From Bradyrhizobium sp. PSBB068 (GTDB lineage Bacteria > Pseudomonadota > Alphaproteobacteria > Rhizobiales > Xanthobacteraceae), in assembly GCA_016839165.1 (NCBI GenBank), contig CP069300.1, forward strand, positions 2,914,001-2,978,000: a DNA stretch of 64,000 nt, written 5' to 3'. Below the pieces are notes generated by a model. That model saw only the letters and a program-made list of their open reading frames with translations, had not been told where the DNA came from and made no database searches. Positions 42,151-51,165 of this stretch are shown here, piece after piece. A program made the translations under genes and the position numbers. Each line of letters starts with the position of its first letter. Position 1 is the stretch's first letter.

Positions 42151-42246
42151 GATCTATGAAATCGATCAAATGAATGCAAAACATATCACTCCTGTTGATG
42201 GTCCGGAAACGCTATTTGTCGTGAGGTGAGCAGGGTGGGTGGACGC

Positions 42247-43470
42247 ATGACGATCGAGACGGCCGTGGCGCGGCAAAGCGAGGCGAAGCGATGGGCGACG
42301 GTCGCGATCGTGATGGGGTGCGGGATCGGTGCCGCGCTGCAGGTCGGCAAGGTGCCGATCGCCGCGTCGATGTTGCAGCAGAACCTCGGCGTCGACCTCG
42401 CCGCGGTCGGCTCGGTCGGCGGCATCTTTGCGGTGCTCGGGCTGGCCGGCAGCGTGCCGGCAGGCGTCGTGATCGCAGCGGTCGGCGCGCGCCGGGTGAT
42501 GCTGTGCGGCCTCGCCGCCATCACGCTCGGTGCGGTCTCCGGCGCGCTCGCGCCGTCACTTGTGGCGCTGCTGGCGTCGCGCATGCTGGAAGGGCTCGGC
42601 TTCCTGCTGGTGATGGTCGCGGCCCCCGCGTTGCTCGATCGTGCCGTCGATGTCGGTGCGCGCGACGTCACCATGGCGGTGTGGAGTTGCGTGATGCCGT
42701 TCGGGATCGCGCTGGCGCTGGTTGCCGGGCCGATCTTCGGTGGCTGGCGCGCGATCTGGTGGGCCAGTGCCGCGTTTGTCGCGTTGCTGTTCGTTCTCGC
42801 CAGCGTCTTCGTCCCTGAAGTCGCGTCGCGGAGCGGCCCGGCGCGTGCCGGCCTGATGCAGGAGGCCACGGCGCTGGCGCGTCGCCGTACTCCGGCACTG
42901 CTGATGGTGCTGTTTGCGCTCTACAGCCTGATGTTCTTTGCGCTGTTCAGCTTTCTGCCGATCCTGCTCACTGCGCGGCTCGGCGTCTCAAGCCAGAGCG
43001 CCGGCGGGCTCAGTGCGTTGGCAGCGGCGGCCAACGTCGTCGGCAATCTCGCCGCCGGCAATCTGCTGGCGCGCGGCGTGAGCCGCCCGTTGCTGATCGC
43101 GGTAGCGGCCCTGGTGATGGGCGCGTCTGCGCTCGGCATCTTCCTGCCCCTGCTCGGCGGGTGGGGGGCGTTCTTTCTGTGCCTGCTGTTCTCCGCGACC
43201 GGCGGCCTGATCCCGGCGACCTTGCTCGCGACCGCACCGGCGGCAGCGGGTTCGGCGGCGATGGTTCCGGTCATGATGGGACTGTTGATGACCGGCAGCA
43301 ATTTCGGCCAGGTCACCGGTCCGATCGCGGTTGGGTCTGTGGTGTCGGCATGGGGCTGGGGTGCGGCCAGCGTCATGGTGGTTGCGGCGGCGATCCTTGC
43401 CGGTCTCGCGGCATGGCTGCTCGCGCGCGGCGCTCACAACGGCGCAAGTGAGACCAGGGACCCGGCTTGA
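42247..43470 (+). CDS. CynX/NimT-like MFS transporter
   Basis: ATG 42247 begins 407 residues with 12 hydrophobic helices; an upstream GTG at 42226 would add seven residues. The first half contains LQVGKVPIAASMLQQNLGVDLAAVG, then GIFAVLGLAGSVPAG and VGARRVM as loop motif. This fits the cyanate/nitroimidazole-type MFS branch. Regulation by the divergent LysR gene is likely. Substrate unknown. Confidence 0.84.
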   Translation: MTIETAVARQSEAKRWATVAIVMGCGIGAALQVGKVPIAASMLQQNLGVDLAAVGSVGGIFAVLGLAGSVPAGVVIAAVGARRVMLCGLAAITLGAVSGALAPSLVALLASRMLEGLGFLLVMVAAPALLDRAVDVGARDVTMAVWSCVMPFGIALALVAGPIFGGWRAIWWASAAFVALLFVLASVFVPEVASRSGPARAGLMQEATALARRRTPALLMVLFALYSLMFFALFSFLPILLTARLGVSSQSAGGLSALAAAANVVGNLAAGNLLARGVSRPLLIAVAALVMGASALGIFLPLLGGWGAFFLCLLFSATGGLIPATLLATAPAAAGSAAMVPVMMGLLMTGSNFGQVTGPIAVGSVVSAWGWGAASVMVVAAAILAGLAAWLLARGAHNGASETRDPA

Positions 43471-43533
43471 CGCCGCCTGCGCGGAGGGCGAAGGAGTGAA
43501 GCTCTCTCACGCCAACGACAACAGGAAAGTTTC

Positions 43534-43878
43534 ATGACACGCGTGCGCTGTATCACCGAAATGGGCATGGGCGTCGACGTTCACGGCCGCGACGCCACCA
43601 AGGCCGCCAAGCGGGCGGTCTCGGATGCGATCCGCCATTCCAGCCTCGGCTTCTTCCGCATGCTCGGCAAGACCGCCAACGACATGTTCGTCGATGTCAC
43701 GATCGCCGTGCCGAATCCCGAAGCGGTCGATACCGAAGCCGTCGCCAAGGAACTGCCCTATGGCACCAAGACCGTGAGGGCGATTGCGGGCGGCCTCGAA
43801 ATTCCCTCCGATCTCGGCAACGACCCGATCCTGATCGCGAATGCCGCCGTCATCGTCAGCTTCGACGACGGGAAGTAA
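43534..43878 (+). CDS. Lin0512 family protein
   Basis: The 114-residue protein reads ITEMGMGVDVHGRDATKAA, then RAVSDAIRHSSLGFFRML, then a C-terminal GLEIPSDLGNDPILIANAAV. This is the signature of the Lin0512 family, compact proteins of unknown function found in bacteria and fungi. It starts 63 bases after the MFS gene and may be co-transcribed. Confidence 0.86.
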   Translation: MTRVRCITEMGMGVDVHGRDATKAAKRAVSDAIRHSSLGFFRMLGKTANDMFVDVTIAVPNPEAVDTEAVAKELPYGTKTVRAIAGGLEIPSDLGNDPILIANAAVIVSFDDGK

Positions 43879-43907
43879 ATGCGGAGGCGGCGACCGGTAT
43901 GTTTGCG

Positions 43908-44771
43908 TTACTCGCCGGCTTTGAAATAGTCCGGCTTGCCGGTGGTCCAGGTCTCGCCCCAATGCTGGCCGCCGCCGTCGACGGTCAGCGTCTCGCCGGT
44001 GATGAACTTGCCGGAGGGCGCGGCGAGATAGACGGCGGCTTCCGCGATGTCCCAGGGCGTGCCCGGGCGCATCATCGGGTTGGAGCGCGGATAGGCGGCG
44101 CGCGCCGCCTCGCTGTACACGTTCCAGCCATCGGTCTCGATCGCGCCGGGCGCGATGCAGTTGATGCGGACGTTCAGCGGCGCCCATTCGACCGCGAGCG
44201 CGCGCGACAGCCCGATCACGCCGGAGCGTGCCGCGATCGAGTGCGCGATGCCGTAGAGGCCGTGCGTCGTGACCACGACGATGTTGACGATGCTGCCTTG
44301 ATGCTTGCGGTCGCGCCAGCGCTGCGCCGCGGCCTGCATCATGTACCAGGTGCCGTTGAGGTTGGTGTTGATGACCGCATTCCAGCCCTTGATCGAGACA
44401 TCGATCGCGGCCTGCGGGAACTGGCCGCCGGCGCTGTTGACGACATGATCGATGCGGCCATGCGCAGCCCACAGCGCGTCGAACATCGCACCGACCGCGT
44501 CGGCATCCCTGATGTCGGCGACGTGCGCGGATGCCTTCAGGCCGCGACGGCCGAGATGATCGACGAGGGCATCGAGCTTGTCGGCATTGCGTCCTGCGAC
44601 GACGACATGTGCGCCGAGCCGGGCGAACAGCCAGACGATCGCGCGGCCGATGCCGCCGGCGCCGCCGGATACGACGACAACTTGACCGGCCAGCGCATCG
44701 GCCGCGAACACGGTCGGATGATCCGCGAGCTCGTCGTCGGAAAGGCCGAGCGTTGTCTGTTGATCCTTCAT
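43908..44771 (-). CDS. SDR oxidoreductase, trans-2-enoyl-CoA-reductase-like
   Basis: The 287-residue SDR has a normal cofactor motif (VVSGGAGGIGRAIVW, AGRNADKL) and NSAGGQFP in place of NAG. The usual YxxxK is absent: the helix reads AHSIAARSGVIGLSRAL, with Ser and Arg at the Tyr and Lys positions. This is the pattern of peroxisomal trans-2-enoyl-CoA reductase and related dienoyl-CoA reductases (GAARAGV type), which use other residues. Reduction of an acyl-CoA double bond is therefore likelier than alcohol dehydrogenation. It is divergent from the GST gene. Confidence 0.83.
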   Translation of the reverse strand: MKDQQTTLGLSDDELADHPTVFAADALAGQVVVVSGGAGGIGRAIVWLFARLGAHVVVAGRNADKLDALVDHLGRRGLKASAHVADIRDADAVGAMFDALWAAHGRIDHVVNSAGGQFPQAAIDVSIKGWNAVINTNLNGTWYMMQAAAQRWRDRKHQGSIVNIVVVTTHGLYGIAHSIAARSGVIGLSRALAVEWAPLNVRINCIAPGAIETDGWNVYSEAARAAYPRSNPMMRPGTPWDIAEAAVYLAAPSGKFITGETLTVDGGGQHWGETWTTGKPDYFKAGE

Positions 44772-44841
44772 GACTGGTTGCAGACCTTGCGGCTTTCAAT
44801 GAGCTCCGTACATTAGCCACCCAACAACAACCCTGCAAAGA

Positions 44842-45555
44842 ATGTCTGACATGACCGACCTCACAGCTTTTCCCGTCACAAAACGCTGGCCCGCCCAGCA
44901 TCCGGACCGCCTGCAGCTCTATTCGCTTCCGACGCCGAACGGCGTGAAGGTCTCGATCATGCTCGAGGAGATCGGGCTGCCCTACGAGGTCCACCTGATC
45001 GATTTCAACACGGACGACCAGAAGACGCCCGAGTTCCTGTCGCTGAATCCGAACGGCAAGATCCCGGCGATCCTCGATCCCAATGGCCCCGGCGGCAAGC
45101 CGTTGCCGCTGTTCGAGTCCGGCGCCATCCTGCAATATCTTGCCGAGAAGACCGGCAAGTTGCTGCCGGCGGATGCAGCGCGCCGCTACCAGGCGATCCA
45201 GTGGGTGCATTTCCAGATCGGCGGCATCGGCCCGATGTTCGGCCAGGTCGGCTTCTTCCACAAATTCGCCGGCAAGGATTATGAGGACAAGCGGCCGTTG
45301 CAGCGCTACGTCGCGGAGTCCGCGCGTCTGCTCGGGGTGATGGAGAGCCATCTCGACGGACGGCAATGGTTCATGGACGATGAATACACCATCGCCGACA
45401 TCTCGATGCTCGGCTGGGTGCGCAATCTGATCGGCTTCTACGGCGCGCGCGAGCTCGTCGAGTTCGACCGGTTCAAGAGCGTCGCCGCGTGGCTGGAGCG
45501 CGGTCTGAAGCGCCCGGCCGTGGAACGCGGGTTGAATATTCCGAAGCGTCCCTGA
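44842..45555 (+). CDS. Nu-class glutathione S-transferase (YfcG-like)
   Basis: This 237-residue GST has the Nu-class thioredoxin-fold opening LYSLPTPNGVKVSIMLEEIG, where the first Thr/Asn pair replaces a Tyr or Ser activating residue. NPNGKIPAIL and FESGAILQYLAEKTG form the glutathione site, and an all-helical C-terminal domain ends in ERGLNIPKRP. Members act as disulfide-bond reductases on glutathione disulfide. A single 70-base spacer separates it from the divergent SDR. Confidence 0.89.
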   Translation: MSDMTDLTAFPVTKRWPAQHPDRLQLYSLPTPNGVKVSIMLEEIGLPYEVHLIDFNTDDQKTPEFLSLNPNGKIPAILDPNGPGGKPLPLFESGAILQYLAEKTGKLLPADAARRYQAIQWVHFQIGGIGPMFGQVGFFHKFAGKDYEDKRPLQRYVAESARLLGVMESHLDGRQWFMDDEYTIADISMLGWVRNLIGFYGARELVEFDRFKSVAAWLERGLKRPAVERGLNIPKRP

Positions 45556-45559
45556 GCAG

Positions 45560-46105
45560 CTACTTCAGCAACTCATAGACGACCGGATTGTCGGCGCAGG
45601 CGCCAAAGCCGCACTCGAGCAGGGTCGAGACCGCGTTCAGCGCCGTCAACCCGATCACGAGCCAGACGGCGCCCAGTGCGAATCCGTCGGGCACGGTGGC
45701 TTGTGCCGCGCGGTGTTCGAACTGGCGGTCGAACAGCAGCATGGCGGCGAGCAGCACGATCGCTGCGATGAAGGCGATCAGCGCCCACGTGTAATAATGA
45801 TAGCCGAGCAGCGCCGAGCCGTAGCCGGCATCGCCGGGGAGGATATGCAGCAGCACCTGCCGGGTCGAGACCGAGGCGCCGACGACAGCCGCCAGCAGCG
45901 ACAAGGCATAATGGCTCGGCCGTGGTCCGAAGCGGATGTTCAGGATCGGCCCGATCGCCAGCAGCGCGAAAAGGATGCGCTGCAGCAAACACAGCGGGCA
46001 GGGCAGCTCGCGCAGCATCAGCTGCGCCGCAAAAGCAGCAGTCAGCAGCAGCGAGAGGGCATAGAGCGCGAGCGCATTCAGGGTCACGGCCCTTGTGTCG
46101 GTCAT
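45560..46105 (-). CDS. DsbB-family disulfide oxidoreductase
   Basis: The 181-residue inner-membrane protein has the quinone-linked DsbB motif CPLC at residues 36-39 after helix 1. Instead of a second Cys pair in the usual second periplasmic loop, two cysteines lie near the C-terminus (LECGFGACADNP, 165 and 170), after a fifth hydrophobic segment. It should reoxidise a DsbA-type thiol oxidase. The DUF5993 gene lies eight bases upstream on the same strand, a conserved pairing. Confidence 0.86.
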   Translation of the reverse strand: MTDTRAVTLNALALYALSLLLTAAFAAQLMLRELPCPLCLLQRILFALLAIGPILNIRFGPRPSHYALSLLAAVVGASVSTRQVLLHILPGDAGYGSALLGYHYYTWALIAFIAAIVLLAAMLLFDRQFEHRAAQATVPDGFALGAVWLVIGLTALNAVSTLLECGFGACADNPVVYELLK

Positions 46106-46113
46106 TGCCGGCC

Positions 46114-46272
46114 TCAGAACGACAAGGTGAGACGGTCGGTGGCGTGATGCAGCAGGGTCGCGACGCAGGCGACCAGGATCACCGCGAACAGGCCGATCGC
46201 CAGGGGACGCGGACCACGCCAGGCCACCAGCATGGCGATGGTGATGGCGAGAAACAGTGCGGTGAATTCCAT
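46114..46272 (-). CDS. DUF5993 small membrane protein
   Basis: The 52-residue protein has two hydrophobic helices separated by a WRGPRP turn (ALFLAITIAMLVAWRGPRPL, then AIGLFAVILVACVATLLHHA). This fits DUF5993, which is regularly found just upstream of dsbB in rhizobia. It may assist or stabilise the DsbB protein. The spacing of eight bases to dsbB implies one message. Confidence 0.75.
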   Translation of the reverse strand: MEFTALFLAITIAMLVAWRGPRPLAIGLFAVILVACVATLLHHATDRLTLSF

Positions 46273-46417
46273 CCTCAGCCTCCGGGTGCGAGCCGGCCGC
46301 AGTCTATGACAGATTCGTGTGTGTTGGCGGCGGCGCGAATGGGCATTGTCGCTTGCGTGTTGCTCCGCCAAGATGGCACCACTCGTTGTGTCAAATCCTA
46401 GCCTCCCGGGACATCTC

Positions 46418-47746
46418 ATGACCACAGACGCGATCAAGCCGGTTGCCCATCCCCGTCATCAGCCCTGGTACAAGATCCTCTACATCCAGGTGCTGATCGC
46501 GATCTTCGCGGGCGTCTTGATCGGGCATTTCTATCCCGGCCTCGGCAAGCAGTTGAAGCCGCTCGGCGACGGCTTCATCGCGCTGATCAAGATGATGATC
46601 GCGCCGGTGATCTTCTGCACCGTGGTGCACGGCATCTCCTCGATGGGCGACCTCAAGCGCGTCGGCCGGGTCGGGCTGAAGGCGCTGATCTATTTCGAGG
46701 CGGTGTCGACCGTCGCGCTCGCGGTCGGCCTTTTGATCGGCGAGCTGCTGCAGCCCGGCCGCGGCTTCAACATCGATCCCTCGACGATCGATCCGAAGGC
46801 CGTTTCCACTTACGTGACCCAGGCGAAGGAGCAGGGCATCGTCGCCCATCTGATGGCGATCATCCCCGACTCTTTCTTCGGAGCGCTGGCGCGCGGCGAC
46901 CTCTTGCAGGTGCTGCTGATCTCGATCCTGTCGGGGTTCGCCATCGCCTTGATGGGCAAGCCCGGCGAGCCGATCGCCGAGGCGATCGACAAGGCGTCCA
47001 AGATGTTCTTCGGCATCATCCGGATGATCGTCCGCGTCGCGCCGCTCGGCGCGTTCGGCGCGATGGCCTTCACGGTCGGTGCCTACGGCCTCGGCTCGCT
47101 GGTCAACCTGGCGGCGCTGATCGCGACCTTCTATCTCACCAGCATCCTGTTCGTGCTGATCGTGCTCGGCGCGATCGCGCGGCTGGCGGGCTTTTCCATC
47201 ATCCGCTTCATCGCCTATATCAAGGACGAGCTCCTGATCGTGCTCGGCACCTCGTCGTCGGAGACGGTGCTGCCGCAGATGATCCAGAAGATGGAGCATC
47301 TTGGCGCCTCGCGCTCGGTGGTCGGCCTTGTGGTGCCGACCGGCTACAGTTTCAATCTCGACGGCACCAACATCTACATGACGCTGGCGACGCTGTTCCT
47401 GGCGCAGGCCACCAACACCCATCTGACGATTTGGCAGGAGCTCGGCATTCTCGGCATCGCCATGATCACCTCGAAGGGCGCGTCCGGCGTCACCGGCGCC
47501 GGCTTCATCACGCTCGCCGCGACGCTGTCGATCGTGCCCGATATTCCGATTCAGTCGATCGCCATCCTGGTCGGCATCGACAAGTTCATGAGCGAGTGCC
47601 GCGCACTGACCAACCTGATCGGCAACGGCGTCGCCTGTATCGTGATCAGCCTTTCCGAAGGCGAGCTCGACAAGGACGCGCTGCACGAGACCATGGCGCA
47701 TCCGCTCGAGCTCGGCGAGGCGCTGGAACCGGGCGGGACCGGGTAG
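46418..47746 (+). CDS. dctA: C4-dicarboxylate transporter DctA
   Basis: The 442-residue DAACS-family symporter shows all major signatures: [19 protein letters not shown] in helix 1, [21 protein letters not shown], the re-entrant loop [30 protein letters not shown], and [16 protein letters not shown] in the C-terminal sodium/substrate site. It imports succinate, malate and fumarate, which are key for nodule bacteroids. ATG 46418 is used; no regulator is adjacent. Confidence 0.93.
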   Translation: MTTDAIKPVAHPRHQPWYKILYIQVLIAIFAGVLIGHFYPGLGKQLKPLGDGFIALIKMMIAPVIFCTVVHGISSMGDLKRVGRVGLKALIYFEAVSTVALAVGLLIGELLQPGRGFNIDPSTIDPKAVSTYVTQAKEQGIVAHLMAIIPDSFFGALARGDLLQVLLISILSGFAIALMGKPGEPIAEAIDKASKMFFGIIRMIVRVAPLGAFGAMAFTVGAYGLGSLVNLAALIATFYLTSILFVLIVLGAIARLAGFSIIRFIAYIKDELLIVLGTSSSETVLPQMIQKMEHLGASRSVVGLVVPTGYSFNLDGTNIYMTLATLFLAQATNTHLTIWQELGILGIAMITSKGASGVTGAGFITLAATLSIVPDIPIQSIAILVGIDKFMSECRALTNLIGNGVACIVISLSEGELDKDALHETMAHPLELGEALEPGGTG

Positions 47747-47969
47747 GGCAGGATGACGTCGTCGGGCTGTCGCAGGGGGGCGTTGCCAAAATATGAAAAA
47801 CAACCCCATGCAAAGGCGCCGGCGGCGGCGATGTTCGATCAGGCGACTGTTCGACCAGGCGACTTGACACGTCGGGCAACTCAGGGCTATTTTCTAATAT
47901 TCCGAAATAGCGCGGGTGTCCGTTCGCCCCGCGGCGCCCACATCGCTGGCGAGCCCGTCGACCAGTTTG

Positions 47970-48995
47970 GTGAAGAAGATGCTCCTGGATACAGGTCTTC
48001 GCGGCGGGGCCCTCGCTTTGCTGGTGCTTCTTGCGCTCGACGCGCTGCTGCAGTTGCGCAACAGCCGGCTCGGCCGCATCACCCTTGTTTTCGACCTGTG
48101 CGGAATTGCGTTTCTCATTGAGACGGCTCCGCAATTTCGCGACAGCCAGGCAGTGTGGGTCCTCTTGCTGCGGCTGGCGAGCAATATGGCGGCTGCTGTC
48201 TTCGTGCTCTGGAGCGAGGAGGTGTTCGACGACACGGCGAGGCCGCCATGGATCGGCTGGACAGCGGTGAGTGCGATGGCGTTGCTTGCCACCTGGTCCG
48301 TGGTCACCGACTCTTCATGGGCCTGGCTCGCGACCCATGTCTGCGCTCTCGTGCTTGTGGTGATCGCGATCGGCCGCGTGCTGCTGGGCCGGGCCGACGA
48401 CCTGATCGAGATGCGCCGCCGCGATCGGGTGGTGTTCGCATGGGGTCTGGGCCTCGCGATCGCGGGCTGCACGCTGATCGGGTCGAGCAATCTCGGGATG
48501 ACACCTGCGCTTCCCGGTGTGGTGGCCATCGCGCTTGCCGCTGCCTTGCTGCGCATGCAGAGGGCAGGCCCGATCTCCGCGGTCGCTGCCGCGTCACCGG
48601 CATCGAGCCCGACCGCATCGACGTCTGAAATGACCGAGGCGGAAGCGGCCCTCTATCGGCGTTTGCTGACGGTCATGGAGGTGGAGCGGGCCTACCGCGA
48701 CGGCAGCATGACGATGGCCAGCCTGGCCAAGCGGCTCGACACGCCGGAATACCGCGTCCGCCAGCTCATCAATCAGCGGCTCGGCTACGGCAACTTCGCC
48801 CGCTTCGTCAATTCCTACCGGCTGGCGGAAGCGCGCTCGGCCCTGGCCGATGCCGGCCAGGCGCGTGTCCCGATCCTGACGATTGCACTGGATGCGGGCT
48901 TCGAGTCGATCGGCCCGTTCAATCGCGCGTTCAAGGCGGTGACTGGGGAAACGCCGAGCACATTCCGCAAAAGGACCCTGGCCGGGCCGGTCTGA
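47970..48995 (+). CDS. Membrane-anchored AraC-family regulator
   Basis: The protein of about 341 residues has six to seven N-terminal hydrophobic helices (to about residue 200). After a linker comes a C-terminal AraC double HTH (TMASLAKRLDTPEYRVRQLINQRLGY, then ILTIALDAGFESIGPFNRAFKAVTG). Such proteins sense through a membrane domain. Start choice among GTG 47970, ATG 47979 and GTG 47916 is open. The acyltransferase gene 117 bases downstream is its probable target. Confidence 0.83.
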   Translation: MKKMLLDTGLRGGALALLVLLALDALLQLRNSRLGRITLVFDLCGIAFLIETAPQFRDSQAVWVLLLRLASNMAAAVFVLWSEEVFDDTARPPWIGWTAVSAMALLATWSVVTDSSWAWLATHVCALVLVVIAIGRVLLGRADDLIEMRRRDRVVFAWGLGLAIAGCTLIGSSNLGMTPALPGVVAIALAAALLRMQRAGPISAVAAASPASSPTASTSEMTEAEAALYRRLLTVMEVERAYRDGSMTMASLAKRLDTPEYRVRQLINQRLGYGNFARFVNSYRLAEARSALADAGQARVPILTIALDAGFESIGPFNRAFKAVTGETPSTFRKRTLAGPV

Positions 48996-49112
48996 GCCAC
49001 CGATTGTCGCAAACGGCCAGACTTTGCGGGTTTCGGCGACCCTGACTGCGACTTTCGGCGCGACCGGTCCGGCCTTGGCCACCATGTTGGTCGTCCCGCA
49101 AAGGAGACGCAC

Positions 49113-50273
49113 ATGGAACAGCCCGTTCGCCCAACGCCCCACAGGCTCCTGTATATCGACAATCTGCGCTGGTCGGCGATCAGCATGGTCGTGGTCATGC
49201 ATGCCGCCGTCACCTATTCGCCGTTCGGAAGCTGGTACTATCGCGAACATCCACCATTGGGCCTGGGCACCCGGGTGGCCTTCGCGGCCTATCAGGCGTT
49301 TCAGCACGCCGTCTCGATGGGGCTGCTGTTCGGCATCGCCGGATACTTTGCCGCCGGCATGGTCGCCCGCCGCGGCGTCGTCGGCTTCTTGAAGGAACGG
49401 CTGTATCGGCTCGGCATACCTCTGCTGCTTTATATCGGGCTTATCGGACCGCTGACCGAGTACTACGTGGCGGGATCATGGTGGTCGCAGCCGCGCCGGG
49501 GTTTCATTGAGGACTGGTTGCGCCACGTCTCCGACGGGCAGCTTCTGGACGGCTCAGGCCCGCTCTGGTTCTGCCTCGTGCTGTTGCTGTTTTCCGGCTG
49601 CTTTGCCTTGCAGTGCAGATTCCGTCCGATCGGCCGGCCTTCCCCGGGACCGGTACCGGTACCGGGCCTCGCCGTTGTGCTCGGCTTTGTCCTGACGATG
49701 AGCGCCGTGACGTTCGCGGTGGGGCTGCTGGCGCCGGACGGCCGCACCATCCTCAACATCGCCATTCACGACGCGCCGCAATATCCCTTCATGTTCGCCG
49801 CCGGAGTCGCGGCATGGCGGGGCGATTGGCTGCGACAGATTTCGAGCAGTGCAGGGCGGCGCTGGCTTTTCTGCGGGCTGGCGGGGAGCATCGCGCTGTG
49901 GGCCGCCATCGTCGTGTTCGGGGGAGCCCTCGAAGGTCGGCTGGCCGACTACGGCGGCGGTTGGCATTGGCAGGCGGCTGGCATGGACTTTTGGCGGTCG
50001 GCGACGTGCGCCTCGCTCAGCCTGGGGTTGGTGGTGCTGTATCGCGACCTGTTCGACTGGCAGGGTCCGGTGACGGGATTCCTCAGCCGCAATGCCTTCG
50101 GCGTTTACGTCCTGCACGCCCCTGTGCTGATCGCGGTGACGCGCGTCATGCACGATTGGTCCGTTGCCCCGCAATGGAAATTCCTGCTGGCAAGCCTCAT
50201 AGGCGTCGTCGCCAGCTTTCTGGTTGTCGGATTGCTGGCCCGGCGCGTTCCGGGGCTGCGCGCGGTGCTGTGA
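49113..50273 (+). CDS. Acyltransferase-3/OpgC-like membrane protein
   Basis: The 386-residue protein has about ten hydrophobic segments. The opening LLYIDNLRWSAISMVVVMHAAVTYS carries the conserved Arg and His of the acyltransferase-3 family, and GPLWFCLVLLLFSG and SRNAFGVYVLHAPVLI match later motifs. These enzymes transfer acyl or succinyl groups to extracytoplasmic glycans or lipids. An AAAGGAG site precedes the ATG. It follows the membrane-bound AraC regulator. Confidence 0.86.
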   Translation: MEQPVRPTPHRLLYIDNLRWSAISMVVVMHAAVTYSPFGSWYYREHPPLGLGTRVAFAAYQAFQHAVSMGLLFGIAGYFAAGMVARRGVVGFLKERLYRLGIPLLLYIGLIGPLTEYYVAGSWWSQPRRGFIEDWLRHVSDGQLLDGSGPLWFCLVLLLFSGCFALQCRFRPIGRPSPGPVPVPGLAVVLGFVLTMSAVTFAVGLLAPDGRTILNIAIHDAPQYPFMFAAGVAAWRGDWLRQISSSAGRRWLFCGLAGSIALWAAIVVFGGALEGRLADYGGGWHWQAAGMDFWRSATCASLSLGLVVLYRDLFDWQGPVTGFLSRNAFGVYVLHAPVLIAVTRVMHDWSVAPQWKFLLASLIGVVASFLVVGLLARRVPGLRAVL

Positions 50274-50353
50274 GCATTGCAGCGCGCATGCGCGGTGACG
50301 AATGATGTCTAAAGATTAAGCGGGTAGGGATTTTGCTCAATGATTGGTTGAGG

Positions 50354-50373
50354 TAGGTGCTCTTGTGCACCTA
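50354..50373. repeat. Inverted repeat TAGGTGC / GCACCTA
   Basis: Seven-base arms with a six-base loop lie 80 bases after the acyltransferase stop, in the spacer before two small frames. It may be a 3'-end structure or an operator. The spacer 50274-50435 otherwise shows nothing. Confidence 0.4.
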
Positions 50374-50435
50374 GGAATCATGCATTTTGCCGACTTCTTT
50401 TCCTCCAGCAGTATTCATGAGAGCCCTGCGTAGCG

Positions 50436-50561
50436 ATGTCGAACCATTCTCGGCTTTCCCTTACCGAACGAGAAGCGTTGTTCGGCACGCGCAGCAGGTT
50501 TCGTATTTTAGCCGTCGAGAAAGCGGGCGACTCAGCTGTCATCGACATGGAGCAAGTCTAG
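50436..50561 (+). CDS. Possible 41-residue small protein
   Basis: The frame begins MSNHSRLSLTEREALFG and ends AVEKAGDSAVIDMEQV. It is compact and charged and is followed two bases later by a second small frame. It is less GC-rich than its neighbours and near an IS remnant, so it may be accessory or decayed. No family is recognised. Confidence 0.3.
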   Translation: MSNHSRLSLTEREALFGTRSRFRILAVEKAGDSAVIDMEQV

Positions 50562-50563
50562 CT

Positions 50564-50710
50564 ATGAAGCAAGCATGGGTTGATAACAGCTCCACCAAAA
50601 CCAACGGCGATGAGACAAGTTTTCCGAAGCTGCCGAGCAAGAAAAAAACGCGTTCTTCAAGCACCGCGAAAACCGTCACGGTGATCGAGACGGGCCTCCG
50701 ACGAATTTAA
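50564..50710 (+). CDS. Possible 48-residue basic small protein
   Basis: Starts MKQAWVDNSSTKTNGDE two bases after the preceding stop, with a Lys/Ser-rich middle (PSKKKTRSSSTAK) and the ending TVIETGLRRI. A GGAG lies 11 bases before its ATG. A small DNA- or RNA-binding peptide is conceivable, but the evidence is weak. Confidence 0.3.
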   Translation: MKQAWVDNSSTKTNGDETSFPKLPSKKKTRSSSTAKTVTVIETGLRRI

Positions 50711-50806
50711 AGAAGAAGATGCAATCAAGCGGCGGCTAGTCCGATTTACTTTTCGACGTGCCGCTGCTTTGCCGCGCTTCAAAGCCAGCGCCGCAATCCG
50801 ATTCAC

Positions 50807-51120
50807 CTAATCCCCATTCGAGACCCGGCGATTGTCCTCACGCCATGAGGTCACGACAGGTCCGCGCCAGCAATATGCTGGTGGATGCCGATCTCTGCGC
50901 GGCGCAGGTGGCTGAAATACTCCTCAGCCTGATTGGTGCAAGCGCCGTCGAGGCTGTATGCCTCCTCCTGATGGTTGATCCATCTCGAAAACGCTCATGC
51001 AGACCATACCAAGAGGTGGCTTCGTCGGCGTTGACGACCGTCCCCCTTGGCGATGCGCGCCTTGATGAATGCGACGGCTTGGCTCTCGGAGCCAAACACG
51101 GCCAGGACCGACTTGCGACC
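50807..51120 (-). pseudogene. Decayed IS1595 (ISXO2-like) transposase remnant
   Basis: Reading the minus strand across frames reconstructs the 3' half of an ISXO2-like DDE transposase: KSVLAVFGSESQAVAFIKAR, then GTVVNADEATSWYGLHERF, then EEAYSLDGACTNQAEEYF, SHLRRAEIGIHQHIAG, and EDNRRVSNGD before a TAG. At least three frameshifts separate these pieces; one is an extra G in a G-run near 51040. The N-terminal half is absent. The remnant abuts the winged-helix/TPR gene. Confidence 0.82.
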
Positions 51121-51165
51121 AACACGACCTCGCGCTTGCAGTGCTGGTTACGTGCAAAGCGCCGG

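Noticed and set aside
46350..46417. Sigma-54 promoter before dctA (TGGCAC...TTGT at about 46371)
   Set aside because: The spacing between the GG and the -12 element is one base too long and the -12 GC is GT. No dctB/dctD gene is adjacent.
49645..49670. GGTACC repeats inside the acyltransferase gene
   Set aside because: They encode a Pro/Val/Gly linker between helices in frame and are not an independent repeat element.
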